Positions 1 through 10,567 of a stretch of 64,000 nucleotides of DNA are shown here, piece by piece. Under the pieces are notes generated by a model, which saw nothing but the letters and a program-made list of their open reading frames with translations, searched no databases and had not been told where the DNA came from. A program made the translations under genes and the position numbers. Origin of the DNA: CAYOSF01 sp964406605 (GTDB lineage: Bacteria; Chloroflexota; Dehalococcoidia; DSTF01; RBG-16-68-14). The stretch lies in the NCBI GenBank assembly GCA_964406605.1, contig CAYOSF010000001.1, positions 186,001 to 250,000 on the forward strand, read 5' to 3'. Positions within the stretch are counted from its first letter, which is position 1; each line of letters starts with the position of its first letter.

Positions 1-397
1 ATCCGCCGCCCGCGGTTCTTGGCAGAGGCTGGGCCTGGGACCACGACATCACCCCTTGCGCCAACCGTTCGGCCTCCCGCTCGTAGACATCATCGGGCTG
101 ACCGACGGCCAGCTTGGCCTGGACTTGAGTGGGGCAGGTATGGCAGGCGCCGCCGAAGGGGCAGGCCCGGGGTCCCGCCGCTAGGGGACACGATTGGATC
201 GCCGGTTGACTCGACGGCGGATGAATGGACACCCGGCTCAGGTCATGGCAGAGGCTTCGCTCCGCGGGGCCAGAGAATAGCGATTCGCCGGGCGTGCGTT
301 CGGCAAGTGCCGCCCGAGGTTGTTCCGAGACCTTGCGCGACGGTTTGACCGTCGGTGTTGCCTTCTTCAGCGCCTCCGCCATCATCGGGGCGGTCAT
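1..397 (-). CDS. DUF4157 protein of the injection-system locus (3' end outside window)
   Basis: The reading frame is open from an ATG at 397 to the left edge. The start overlaps the stop of the previous gene as ATGA (397-394), with GGAGG about 9 nt upstream. About 132 residues are visible. After a basic N-terminus and a short motif SRVSIHPP comes a Cys-rich stretch (CPFGGACHTCP) and then VQAKLAVGQPDDVYEREAE, the characteristic beginning of DUF4157 domains. DUF4157 proteins are common partners of eCIS loci and are thought to be cargo or cargo-associated; many carry an HExxH protease-like motif, which would lie beyond the edge here. Position at the 3' side of the AAA+ ATPase fits an eCIS-linked effector. 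The family call rests on the N-terminal motif only; the activity cannot be judged. Confidence 0.82.
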   Translation of the reverse strand, partial: MTAPMMAEALKKATPTVKPSRKVSEQPRAALAERTPGESLFSGPAERSLCHDLSRVSIHPPSSQPAIQSCPLAAGPRACPFGGACHTCPTQVQAKLAVGQPDDVYEREAERLAQGVMSWSQAQPLPRTAGGG

Positions 398-714
398 CGC
401 GCCAGCCCTCCATACACGGCTTGGGCCACCTGGGCGCCGATGGCTTCAGCTCTGGAATCCGGCGTCATCTCGAATGCTCCTCCTTCCAGGCGCTCAATGT
501 GCCCACCCCGGACTAGCCCGTCCGGCACGCCTTGCTCGGCAAACAGCCGGGCCAGCTCGCGCTGCATCGCCTGACCGATCCGGTGGCGGTCGCCGGAGGC
601 CACGCCGCGCAGCACCACCTCCCCGACATGCAGCTCGATCGAGGGCTGCGTCTTGCGGGTTGTCTGAGATGGGTTCAGTCGCTCATGGTCCGCCAGCCGT
701 GGTTGACCTTTCAT
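394..714 (-). CDS. Small conserved eCIS-associated protein (106 aa)
   Basis: The start ATG at 714 overlaps the stop of the AAA+ ATPase gene as ATGA, and its own stop overlaps the DUF4157 start in the same way, so it is translated within the injection-system operon. After a polar N-terminus (about 25 residues) it has a compact core (IELHVGEVVLRGV, then a helix-rich ARLFAEQG region) ending in AQAVYGGL. No catalytic motif, signal peptide or membrane segment is visible. I recall similar short proteins beside DUF4157 genes in eCIS-type loci, but the function is not known to me. It could be an assembly or cargo-adaptor factor; that is speculation from position. Confidence 0.75.
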   Translation of the reverse strand: MKGQPRLADHERLNPSQTTRKTQPSIELHVGEVVLRGVASGDRHRIGQAMQRELARLFAEQGVPDGLVRGGHIERLEGGAFEMTPDSRAEAIGAQVAQAVYGGLAR

Positions 715-2702
715 GCCCAGCCTCCGATTTCGGATTCGGTGAGCGGCTTCTCGATCTTGGCATATTCACCGCGGGCGGCGCGCAACAGGTGCGTCATGCG
801 CACGGGTTCCCCAGCGTCGGCGGCCAGAAAGGCGGCGTTCAGGGCGATGTTGCGGATGTTGCCGCCGGCCACGTTCAACCGGGACAGCCGGTCCAGATTC
901 AGGCCATCGATCGGGGTGCCGGCCGGGAAGATGCGCCGCCAGATCTCGGCCCGCTGCGTGGCATCCGGGAAAGGAAACTGGACGACGAAACGGATGCGGC
1001 GCAGAAATGCGGGGTCCAGGGCTTGTTTCATGTTGGTGGTCAGGATGGCTAGGCCGCGATAGGTCTCCATGCGCTGCAGGAGGTAGCTGACCTCTATGTT
1101 GGCGTATCGGTCGTGGCTATCTTTGACCTCGCTGCGCTTGCCGAAGAGAGCGTCGGCCTCGTCGAACAACAGGATTGCGCCGCCCTCTTCCGCCGCGTCA
1201 AACACGCGCCGCAGGTTCTTCTCGGTCTCGCCGATGTACTTGCTGACCACCTGGCTCAGGTCGATGCGGTAGAGGTCGAGCCGGAGCTCGTTGGCCAGGA
1301 CCTCCGCTGCCATGGTCTTGCCGGTGCCACTGGCGCCGGCGAAGAGAGAGCTTATCCCAAGACCGCGGCTGTTCTTGGCGGCGAACCCCCAGGAGTCGTG
1401 GACCTTGACCCGCTGCCTGACCTGACCGGCGATCTCCCGCAGGGTCTGTCGCTGAGGCTCGGGTAGCACGAGGTCTTCCCAGGTGGCGGCCGGCCTGATG
1501 CGCTGGGCCAGGTCGTCCAGGCGCGGGCGAGTCTGGGCGCGGCACGCCTCCCACAGCCGCGTGCCTGGTGTTTCCGCCTGACCGTCCCCCGCGCCGGCAA
1601 ACGCTTCGGCGCTGACGCTGCCGATCTCCTGGGCTCCCAGATTGAACTGCCCGACAATGGCATCCACGTGTCCGTCTGGGCCCTGCGGGGAGACACCCAG
1701 CGCAGAACACCAGAGGTCCCGCTGCTCTGCCGTCGTGGGCTTGTCCACATCCAGTTGTATGCTGTGGCGCTTCCGCACGCAGAGCGATTCACGGCCGCTG
1801 ACCATGACCATGCCGGGCGCGATCTCGATCAGGGAGACGGCGGTCCGAGCCTGATCCGCGCTATCGATCTCCTCGCAGTCCACAAGCAGAGCGCCGGCGC
1901 TCAGAAGGGCTTCTCGGCGCCACAGGCGTGCCAAGGCCTCTCGTTCTGCCGGCGCGGTTGGGATTTCGGACGCATGGATGAGGTGAAGCGTGAGCCCCAG
2001 GGAGGCACAGGCTGAAGCGGCTATGGCGAGCTTCCCACTGTGATCGGTGCCGCGGAGCTGGATCACCGGCCGCTCCGGCGCACCCTCAAAATGAAGCCAC
2101 AACTGCCGGATCCGCTCGGCAAGGTCGGCTTGGGAGGGCGGCAGTTCGGCCGGAGCTTGCACCGGCTCAACCACTCCTTGCAGCCGCTGGTCCAGGTACG
2201 AGAGTCCCGTCAGGTAGTGCAGGACGCGCTCGTCGATGCGCAGCGGGCTTAAGGTGAGTCCTTCGCCCGCGCCCACATCGATGAGGTTCGCCGCCCGTAG
2301 AGGTGCAGCGGGGGTCAGGGCGCTCCAGTGCGGCTCCGGCAACGCTGCCAGCGCCAGGCTGAAGTTGGGGTAGGTCCGACGCGGCTCGCCCTGAGCAGAA
2401 GCGCAAAGAGGCGGAAAGTGGGAGTCCAACTCCATGCCCGCGCAGAGCAGCAAGATGTGGCGCTCGAAGTGCGTCAGCCTGAACGCGTCACACAGAGTCT
2501 CCAAAGCCGGGGGTGGAGGCCCGTCCGGCGACTCAGGGAGAGCGGTGAATGCTTCAGGCTGTGGATCCGCGGCCGCGCCGGTGGTCTCGTCGCCGCGTTC
2601 GCGTGCCGCATGACGCTCCAGTGCCTCGCGCACCGAGGCCAGCGCCGCCGTGAGGTAGCGCTGGTTGGCCTCGTGCCAGGTCGAGGCGGGAGAAGTGGCC
2701 AT
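711..2702 (-). CDS. AAA+ ATPase of the contractile injection system (Afp15-like)
   Basis: The ATG at 2702 shares one base with the stop of the DUF4255 gene (TAATG), so I prefer it over a start 24 nt upstream; this gives 663 aa. The N-terminal ~400 residues form the long accessory region typical of eCIS ATPases. The C-terminal AAA+ module has Walker A GASGTGKT near residue 456, Walker B ILLFDEAD near 511, a sensor-1-like TTN and an arginine-finger region FLRRIRF. In Afp/PVC-type systems this cytoplasmic ATPase is needed for particle assembly or cargo loading rather than injection. It sits between the DUF4255 gene and the small 106-aa gene, the usual position for the family. Confidence 0.93.
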   Translation of the reverse strand: MATSPASTWHEANQRYLTAALASVREALERHAARERGDETTGAAADPQPEAFTALPESPDGPPPPALETLCDAFRLTHFERHILLLCAGMELDSHFPPLCASAQGEPRRTYPNFSLALAALPEPHWSALTPAAPLRAANLIDVGAGEGLTLSPLRIDERVLHYLTGLSYLDQRLQGVVEPVQAPAELPPSQADLAERIRQLWLHFEGAPERPVIQLRGTDHSGKLAIAASACASLGLTLHLIHASEIPTAPAEREALARLWRREALLSAGALLVDCEEIDSADQARTAVSLIEIAPGMVMVSGRESLCVRKRHSIQLDVDKPTTAEQRDLWCSALGVSPQGPDGHVDAIVGQFNLGAQEIGSVSAEAFAGAGDGQAETPGTRLWEACRAQTRPRLDDLAQRIRPAATWEDLVLPEPQRQTLREIAGQVRQRVKVHDSWGFAAKNSRGLGISSLFAGASGTGKTMAAEVLANELRLDLYRIDLSQVVSKYIGETEKNLRRVFDAAEEGGAILLFDEADALFGKRSEVKDSHDRYANIEVSYLLQRMETYRGLAILTTNMKQALDPAFLRRIRFVVQFPFPDATQRAEIWRRIFPAGTPIDGLNLDRLSRLNVAGGNIRNIALNAAFLAADAGEPVRMTHLLRAARGEYAKIEKPLTESEIGGWA

Positions 2703-3907
2703 TATATCAGCACCGTCTGTTGGCACACGGGACTCTCTGCGCCATCGACTTGGAGTCGCACGAAGTACTCTCCAGCCGCGACGCCCTCTGCCGTGAACTC
2801 GAGCTGGCCGGCATCGTTGTCCAAGGGAGGCAGGGCCAAGCTGTAGGCTTTGGGCGCGACGGTCGCGTCCTCGTTGAGCAGGAGCAGGGCCCTCTGCCCC
2901 GCCCGCACCGGGATGTCGACGTCCACGCGCAGCGCGGGACCGGCTATGGGCGTTGGGTTCGCGATCTGTGGCCGGAGGACGATGGCGGCCACGTTGGACT
3001 CGAATCCTTCGTGCTCTACGGGAGGCGTGCCCAACAGGCGGCGATGCACGACTTGCACCGGCAGCACACCGGCACGCAGTTCCGGCGCGTCCAACGTGAT
3101 GTCGACCTGCCGGTTGGTCAAACCGGCACCGCTCACTGCCATGTCGACACCATCGATGCGCACCAGGGTGATGTCGCCGCGCAGGTTTCGTCCTCGAAGG
3201 CGCAGTGTGCTGCCGCGCAGGAGCGGAACGCGGCTCCCATCGACGTGCGTCGCCGACTCGATCGTCGGGTTGTCGAACGGCGTCACGTACAGGTTGCGAG
3301 CTTGCACAGGCAACGCTTCCTGCGGCCGGGCCTGGCTCTCGATCAGAACGACGGACGCCTGGTACGCCACCGAGAGCACGAACGGCGTCTGGGGAAACAT
3401 CGTCCAGAGCTTCGACAGCTCGTCCAGCGTTAGCGCCAGCGGCGTGAACTTCACCATCTCCACCGCGTCCGCGAGGTCCGACTCGGCGAGGAAGTTGTCG
3501 AACGGGCTGCTAAGGAGCGTGCTGGTGATTCGCTGGCGGGTGAGCACCGGCTCCGCGTGCAACGTCCGCGTCACGGCGCCCAGCATCCGCTGCGGCTCCA
3601 GGCTGCGCTCGTTGCCGTGAAATGTCAGCAGATAGTGCAGATCGAGCGCTGCCCTCGGCCTCTCCACAATCGATCCTTCCGAGCACCGCGTCGGCAGGTC
3701 GGCGTTGCGCCAGGCCGCGTTCGCCGTGAGTTGGTAGAGGAAGACGTTGACGCCGGTCTCCGGCGGGCCGTTGCTGCTCGCGTCGCTCAGGCGCGCCGTC
3801 TGGACTTCTGCACCGCCCACTGCCGTATCCTCGGGGCTCCTAATCGCAGCGCTCACCAACTGGGTTAGGGCCGCCGTGACGGTGGCGATCGCAAGGTAGT
3901 TACTCAT
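2702..3907 (-). CDS. DUF4255 (Pvc16-like) tail-terminator protein with C-terminal beta domains
   Basis: This 401-aa protein begins MSNYLAIATVTAALTQLV, a hallmark of the DUF4255 family, whose members (Afp16/Pvc16) cap the tube and sheath and help set particle length. Residues 1-190 are the DUF4255 core. Residues ~195-390 add Thr/Val-rich beta segments including LRGSTLRLRGRNL, which resemble IPT/TIG-type immunoglobulin-like folds and are found in longer members of the family. The start overlaps the previous stop as ATGA (3907-3904). Known role applies to the N-terminal domain; the function of the extension (contact with the surface or sheath) is inference. Confidence 0.9.
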   Translation of the reverse strand: MSNYLAIATVTAALTQLVSAAIRSPEDTAVGGAEVQTARLSDASSNGPPETGVNVFLYQLTANAAWRNADLPTRCSEGSIVERPRAALDLHYLLTFHGNERSLEPQRMLGAVTRTLHAEPVLTRQRITSTLLSSPFDNFLAESDLADAVEMVKFTPLALTLDELSKLWTMFPQTPFVLSVAYQASVVLIESQARPQEALPVQARNLYVTPFDNPTIESATHVDGSRVPLLRGSTLRLRGRNLRGDITLVRIDGVDMAVSGAGLTNRQVDITLDAPELRAGVLPVQVVHRRLLGTPPVEHEGFESNVAAIVLRPQIANPTPIAGPALRVDVDIPVRAGQRALLLLNEDATVAPKAYSLALPPLDNDAGQLEFTAEGVAAGEYFVRLQVDGAESPVCQQTVLI

Positions 3908-4764
3908 GATCGCTCACTTGTCTGCTTGAGATAATCGTCCAGCGACAGCGCCGGCGCGGCGGCGGCGGGCCGCGCCCGCGGCGCCGGCTCCGCCGCGTGG
4001 ACCTCGACGCGGCCAATCGTCACCCGGACAACAGTCGGCTCTGCTGGCGGTGTCGCTTCGGAGCGCATCCCCGGCACAGGTACGGTTTCGTCACGCCGCG
4101 AGCCGACCATGAGAGTGGGTGGCTGCCGTCGACCGAGAGCCTCCGCCTCGCGCGGCGCGTCGGAAGGCAGCGGCTCGGTCATGTTGGTACGCGCCTCCCG
4201 AGCCGGGGCAGCGCAGCGGGGAGCGCGCCGGCCCGCCGGCGCGAGCGTTGGGTCGATCAGCAACTCGTCGGGCTCGTCACCGACGAATACGTCCGGCGCG
4301 TCGGTCACGTTGGCCCTGCTCTCATCCAGGGCCGGGCGCTGTCCGGGAGCCTCGGCTGTATCAGGCGGCATCGTGCTCGGGGGGGTCAACAGAACGGGCG
4401 TTCCGGGATCAGCGATCGTAGCTGCTGGAGCTTCGACGTGCGGCCTCTTCTCGGTCGGTGCCTCGGCCGTCGTCTCGACCGTCGTCTCGGCCGTCGCCGT
4501 CTCGGACGCATTGGAGGGCTGTCCGGGACGAGTGGGAACCTCCGGATGCGGCGCGGGTGTGCTGGCTACCCGACCAACCGCAGTGCGCGGTGTCGCCCAG
4601 ACCGGTCTGCGTTCCACCTCGTCTCCTACGCCAACGACGTCGGTCGGCTGCTCCTCCCCGGACGGCTCTTCGTTGCGCTGCTCGTAGAACGAAGGCAGCA
4701 TCGGGTGCACCTTTGGCAGAAGGCCCAGCGTCCGTTGGGTGAGGCGCGTCAAGAAGTCCGGCAT
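3904..4764 (-). CDS. Pro/Thr-rich injection-system protein with conserved ends
   Basis: The ATG at 4764 overlaps the upstream stop by one base (TGATG), which fixes a 286-aa protein; a longer open frame upstream overlaps the zinc-ribbon gene and is not used. The first ~28 residues (MPDFLTRLTQRTLG, then MLPSFYE) and the last ~50 (VRVTIGRVEVHA, then LSLDDYLKQ) look ordered and conserved in type. The ~200 residues between are low complexity, rich in Pro, Thr, Glu and Ala, and probably disordered. Such proteins recur between baseplate and DUF4255 genes in eCIS loci. It may act as a flexible linker or tape-like baseplate part. Function not established. Confidence 0.8.
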   Translation of the reverse strand: MPDFLTRLTQRTLGLLPKVHPMLPSFYEQRNEEPSGEEQPTDVVGVGDEVERRPVWATPRTAVGRVASTPAPHPEVPTRPGQPSNASETATAETTVETTAEAPTEKRPHVEAPAATIADPGTPVLLTPPSTMPPDTAEAPGQRPALDESRANVTDAPDVFVGDEPDELLIDPTLAPAGRRAPRCAAPAREARTNMTEPLPSDAPREAEALGRRQPPTLMVGSRRDETVPVPGMRSEATPPAEPTVVRVTIGRVEVHAAEPAPRARPAAAAPALSLDDYLKQTSERS

Positions 4765-5501
4765 CAGTTCAGCAACTCCAGATAGGCGCGACGCCGGACG
4801 GCGCTCATCGCCAGGATCTCTGGCTCTCGCCAGCCGTAGGCGGAGGCGAGCGCATGCACCTCGCGCAGAAGGCGCCGAGCCAGGGCGCTGAACTCCTCCC
4901 AGACGAACGACGCGACGTCGAGCGACGCCTGCCAGGCTTGGCCGCATTCCGGGCAAACGAGGTGAACCAGTGTCTCTGCCAGCGGGTCGAGCGTCTCCAT
5001 ACGAGCGGAAAGCTGCTCGATCACGGCCGGTGGCAGGTCAAACACGGCCACAGCCGCGCCGTCGAGTTCCGCAGCAATAACGCAGCGGCGGAGCAGGCAG
5101 TCTCGCCCTGCCTCGAGGGTCGCGCAGTCCGCGACGGCCCGCAGGTCTTCGCCGCGCGGCAGCCGAAACCGCACGCCATACCCGTCAGCCACAAGCGCCT
5201 CGTCCGCCGCCGCCGGCTCCTCGTGCGCCTCTGTCAGATCGCGAACGCTGAGATTCAGTTCGGCGCGCGCGCCGCACGCCGGACAGTCGGCGACACCAGG
5301 GAGGCCATCGCCAAAGAGCGATCTGCGCAGCCCCAGCAGCCGCGCGTTGCGAGCGCCGAGAGACATGGCAAGCATGTCCTGCAGCCCGCCGCCGCCACAC
5401 TGCGCGAAAACCGCCGCAACAGCCTCATCGGGCGAACGCCGGGCCTGCTCCGTCTCCCAGACATTCAGCAGTGCTTCGGCTGAGAGATTCGTCATAGCCA
5501 T
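4764..5501 (-). CDS. Double zinc-ribbon baseplate-type protein (T4 gp26-like)
   Basis: This protein of 245 aa has two Cys pairs, CPACGARAEL near residue 73 and CPECGQAW near 187, which look like two zinc ribbons flanking a helical core. The N-terminal part is helical (LLNVWETEQARRSPDEA). The arrangement recalls the T4 baseplate hub-related family (gp26) found in contractile tail and eCIS loci, where it is thought to aid hub or wedge assembly. It lies directly between the tube gene and the Pro-rich gene. A second ATG two codons downstream (5495) is possible. The family assignment is from the Cys pattern and context, so the exact structural role is inferred. Confidence 0.75.
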   Translation of the reverse strand: MAMTNLSAEALLNVWETEQARRSPDEAVAAVFAQCGGGGLQDMLAMSLGARNARLLGLRRSLFGDGLPGVADCPACGARAELNLSVRDLTEAHEEPAAADEALVADGYGVRFRLPRGEDLRAVADCATLEAGRDCLLRRCVIAAELDGAAVAVFDLPPAVIEQLSARMETLDPLAETLVHLVCPECGQAWQASLDVASFVWEEFSALARRLLREVHALASAYGWREPEILAMSAVRRRAYLELLN

Positions 5502-5524
5502 GCCACGAGATCGTCAGCCTCCGA

Positions 5525-6052
5525 TCAGACGGGCGGCTCTGTGAACGTCGGCTCGGAGGGTTCCACCGCATCGTAGTCGCGCTCCCAACCCTCGTTCTCG
5601 AGCTTGATCGTCTGGATGGCGACGGCGTTGGCGTTAGCGTCCAGGTCAGGCATCGACTGGTATTCGGAGACCCAACAGCGGAACACTTTGTAGGCGATCG
5701 CCAGCTGACCGGCCTCGTTATAGACCTCTAGGATGACATCCTTGCGGAAGTCTTGGAGCGATGTCTCGCTGCCGAGACCAGAGCCGAAGTTCCACACTTT
5801 GTTCGCCCACTTCTCGAACTCGGTATCGTGGGTCACTCCGCGCTCCAGAGTGATCGCCTCGTACTCGGTGCGGCCGGGCGACTTGCGGACGCTGCTCGGG
5901 TCACCGCCCTCGCGATGCGGCACGACCTGGGTGGTGCGCTTGAGCGCCCCAACTTTGCTCACGCCGGCCACGTAGCGACCGTCCCACTTCACGCGGAACT
6001 TGAAGTTCTTGTACGGGTCGAAGCGTTGCGGGTTGACGCTGAACTGGGCCAT
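5525..6052 (-). CDS. Injection-system inner tube protein (T4 gp19 family)
   Basis: The 175-aa product starts MAQFSVNPQRFDPYKNFKFRVKWDG and contains the family features GVSKVGALKRTT, HREGGDP and YEAITLERGVTHD, which identify the gp19/Afp1 tube fold that stacks as hexamers inside the sheath. Length matches the family (about 145-180 aa). A strong ribosome-binding site GAAGGAGG precedes the ATG. It follows the sheath gene by 13 nt. Only one tube gene is present in the window, whereas Afp and PVC loci encode several; further copies could lie beyond the left edge. Confidence 0.96.
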   Translation of the reverse strand: MAQFSVNPQRFDPYKNFKFRVKWDGRYVAGVSKVGALKRTTQVVPHREGGDPSSVRKSPGRTEYEAITLERGVTHDTEFEKWANKVWNFGSGLGSETSLQDFRKDVILEVYNEAGQLAIAYKVFRCWVSEYQSMPDLDANANAVAIQTIKLENEGWERDYDAVEPSEPTFTEPPV

Positions 6053-6065
6053 CTACGGCCTCCTT

Positions 6066-8486
<2,421 letters not shown>

Positions 8487-8684
8487 GGCGTACTCCTTGT
8501 CTCTACTCGCTCGGCCCGTGGCCGGGCGCACACGACGCTAACAGCGCCCCAACGGGCGCGCGTCTCCATTCTGGCGAGGTCTCGTCATGGCACACCCCGG
8601 CGCCGGCGGGTGATCAGCCCAAGGATCAGACCAAGCAAGCCCTGGCTCCTCTTCCAGCCGCCGTGGGCGATACGGGCGGTGCGC
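8487..8684. other. Spacer between the small first gene and the sheath gene
   Basis: About 200 nt without a supported coding frame. The only clear element is the AAGGAG ribosome-binding site next to the sheath start. A plus-strand frame across it is judged to be a shadow of the 69-aa gene. Confidence 0.5.
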
Positions 8685-8894
8685 CTAGTGTGCACACTCT
8701 TCCTCGCCGCAGCTGCGCAGGCTGTTGCGAAGAGCACCGATGAGGCCGTGCCAACTCGCGAAAGGCCTCACTGTCCCCCCCTCCAGATCGACGACTTCAA
8801 CACCCCGCACGTTTCCGCCTCTGTCCAGCCGCACGCGGAGAATGATTGTTACGTAGCGGCTGTTTGCTAGGTCTTCGCTCGTAGTGTCGGACAC
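8685..8894 (-). CDS. Small protein leading the injection-system operon (69 aa)
   Basis: A GTG at 8894 preceded by GGGGA opens a 69-aa frame. The sequence has protein-like pattern: a short polar N-terminus, beta-type YVTIILRVRLD, VEVVDLEGG and an amphipathic WHGLIGALRNSL helix. The last residues include a CGEEEC pair. It is the first gene after the predicted SARP-controlled promoter (start about 30 nt from the likely transcription start) and precedes the sheath gene by about 200 nt. I recall short proteins of this general style next to SARP/eCIS genes but know no function. A regulatory or chaperone role is possible. Confidence 0.65.
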   Translation of the reverse strand: MSDTTSEDLANSRYVTIILRVRLDRGGNVRGVEVVDLEGGTVRPFASWHGLIGALRNSLRSCGEEECAH

Positions 8895-8927
8895 TCATTC
8901 CCCGCTTGCATCCTGAGTGACACCATG

Positions 8928-8970
8928 ATTATTAGCACCGCAGGCTGACGTGGCGGTGAGGTGGAGGTGA
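8928..8970 (-). promoter_or_regulatory. SARP-type operator: three heptads with 11-bp period plus -10
   Basis: Read on the minus strand: TCACCTC (8970-8964), 4 nt, TCACCGC (8959-8953), 4 nt, TCAGCCT (8948-8942), 7 nt, then TAATAAT (8934-8928). Starts are spaced exactly 11 bp. SARP regulators such as DnrI and ActII-ORF4 bind direct heptad repeats of 11-bp period whose last copy lies 8 bp from the -10; here the gap is 7 or 8 depending on the -10 frame. The SARP gene ends 40 bp away, and the injection-system operon starts just downstream. Confidence 0.7.
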
Positions 8971-9010
8971 GAGCGGCGCCGAATCTGATCTGGAGTTGGG
9001 CTGAGGTCTG

Positions 9011-9802
9011 CTAAACGCTGCCTGGGTCGAGCCGTATCTGCTCAACGAGCTGCATCGTCGTTGGCTCCGGTGCCACGTCGAGTTCGGAGCGCAACAGGCG
9101 CGCGCACAGTTGGTACTGGCGCAGCGCTTGTGTGCGCTCGCCCCGCAACACGTGGCAGCGCATGATGATACGATGAGCGTCTTCACGACAGGGATCGTGA
9201 TTGAGCAGGCGAAGCGCCATCTGCATGGAAGCGTCCAGATTGCCTCGGCGGTAATGATGCGTTGCCAGCCGGGCCAGCACCGTCAGATACAGGGCGCGCA
9301 GGCGTTCCCTCTCGATGAGGGCCTGGTGAGTCTCGGCGGTGTGCAAGTCGCCCCGGTAGAGGCTGATTGCACACTCATAGAACCCTATGGCGGACGACGC
9401 GTCAGTCCGCGCGGCGCGGTCGCCGGCTTTCGCCAACGCCTCAAAGCTGGCCGTATCCACGCTCACGCCCGCCTCCAGGTTGAGTTGGTACGAACCCTGC
9501 ACGTGGAGCACGGGCGGCAGACCGTGGAGGACATCGCCCACCAGCCTGTGCAGACTGTGCGTAAGGGTGTTCAACGACTGCCCTGCCAGAACCGGGTCGG
9601 CCTCGGGCCATACCTCGGAGAGCACCACCTCACGCGGCACGCGGTCACCATAGCGGAGGCCCAGCGCGCAGAGAAGCCCCTCAGTGCGGCCGCCGCTGCG
9701 GATCGGAACGCACTGGCCGTTCTTCAATAGGCCGAACGGCCCCAATAGTTGGATGAACACGGGCGATTTCGTGGCGCGTGCGAGGTTCTCGACCGCTTCC
9801 AT
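9011..9802 (-). CDS. SARP-family activator with BTAD domain
   Basis: The 263-aa protein has an N-terminal winged-helix DNA-binding domain (residues ~15-110: FIQLLGPFGLLKNG, then TEGLLCALGLRYGD and SLNTLTHSLHRLVGD) and a C-terminal bacterial transcriptional activation domain (residues ~115-260: FEALAKAGDRAA, YRGDLHT, REDAHRIIMRCHVLRGERTQALRQYQLC). This is the AfsR/DnrI/RedD layout in its short form, without ATPase or TPR extensions. A strong ribosome-binding site AAAGGAGG precedes the ATG. The gene stands directly upstream of, and in line with, the eCIS operon and is very probably its activator, since SARP-type heptads lie in the following gap. Confidence 0.92.
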   Translation of the reverse strand: MEAVENLARATKSPVFIQLLGPFGLLKNGQCVPIRSGGRTEGLLCALGLRYGDRVPREVVLSEVWPEADPVLAGQSLNTLTHSLHRLVGDVLHGLPPVLHVQGSYQLNLEAGVSVDTASFEALAKAGDRAARTDASSAIGFYECAISLYRGDLHTAETHQALIERERLRALYLTVLARLATHHYRRGNLDASMQMALRLLNHDPCREDAHRIIMRCHVLRGERTQALRQYQLCARLLRSELDVAPEPTTMQLVEQIRLDPGSV

Positions 9803-9841
9803 CGGGGTCCTCCTTTCTCTACGCCCCGTCGAGGCCGACGG

Positions 9842-9906
9842 ATTGTAGCCTCACCGCCCAAGTCCCTTCGACCGAAGCTTGTATGACGCGGTTGTCCGAC
9901 AACCGC
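9842..9906 (-). promoter_or_regulatory. Predicted SARP-gene promoter with perfect 19-bp palindrome
   Basis: On the minus strand a TACAAT -10 (9847-9842) lies 40 nt before the SARP start codon; the -35 is poor. A perfect palindrome, GCGGTTGTC-C-GACAACCGC (9888-9906), is centred about 61-62 bp upstream of the expected transcription start, a usual place for a class I activator site. The protein that binds is not known. Confidence 0.55.
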
Positions 9907-10567
9907 ATTCTCTCCGCTGGAACCGCCTGAGTTCTGGGCTGCGCCGAGCAAGTCCACCTCCGTGCGCGTAGAACTGCGATACCTGCGACCGGTCGATGTC
10001 GTGCGGAACAACAACGGTATCGCATCTTGCCCGCCAATTCTTGGCCGCAACGTGGCGCAAGATCCGTTCATCGCCTGCCCACCCCGCGTGGCGCCTTACT
10101 GTAGTCGATCTTCAGGGGCGCGTCAAGACGTGGCCTCACGAGTATGCTAGTCGATAAGCGGCACCAGTTCTATGAGGTGGTTCACACCACAGTTGTAGAG
10201 ACGAGACCTGATTCTAGGTAGCGTTCATTGGTTGGAAGTCACCGGCTCAGGCACCATCGCTCCTTTTCTGACGTGAGCGCAGGCATTAGCCAGACAGGGC
10301 CCATCGAGAGCACCGATTCCGCCAAGCGCCCCTGGCTCGCGATTGGCGGCACTCATGCTAGACGGACTCCTGACCTGCCCCCATGAACGCTACCGCTCGC
10401 ATCTCTAGGCGGGCCGCGTGACTCAAGCCGGTCCCAATAGCAGGGTCAGCGTGACCTGTCCGCCGGAGACGAATCCAGCGCCACGCGCTCCCGCGCAATT
10501 ACTCCTCACGCCGTCAAGATGGGCGACAAGGTGGCCGGCGGGTGTCTACTGGAGGCCGGGCCCAGGT
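9907..10567. other. Intergenic region between glycan operon and SARP gene
   Basis: About 660 nt with no supported coding sequence. Several open frames exist on both strands but they have no ribosome-binding site and no protein-like pattern. I see no clear terminator for the glycan operon that ends at 10,568. Confidence 0.5.

Noticed and set aside
225..1052. Long plus-strand frame of 275 aa at the left edge
   Set aside because: It lies opposite the DUF4157, 106-aa and AAA+ genes, has no ribosome-binding site and no protein-like pattern; it is a shadow of GC-rich coding DNA.
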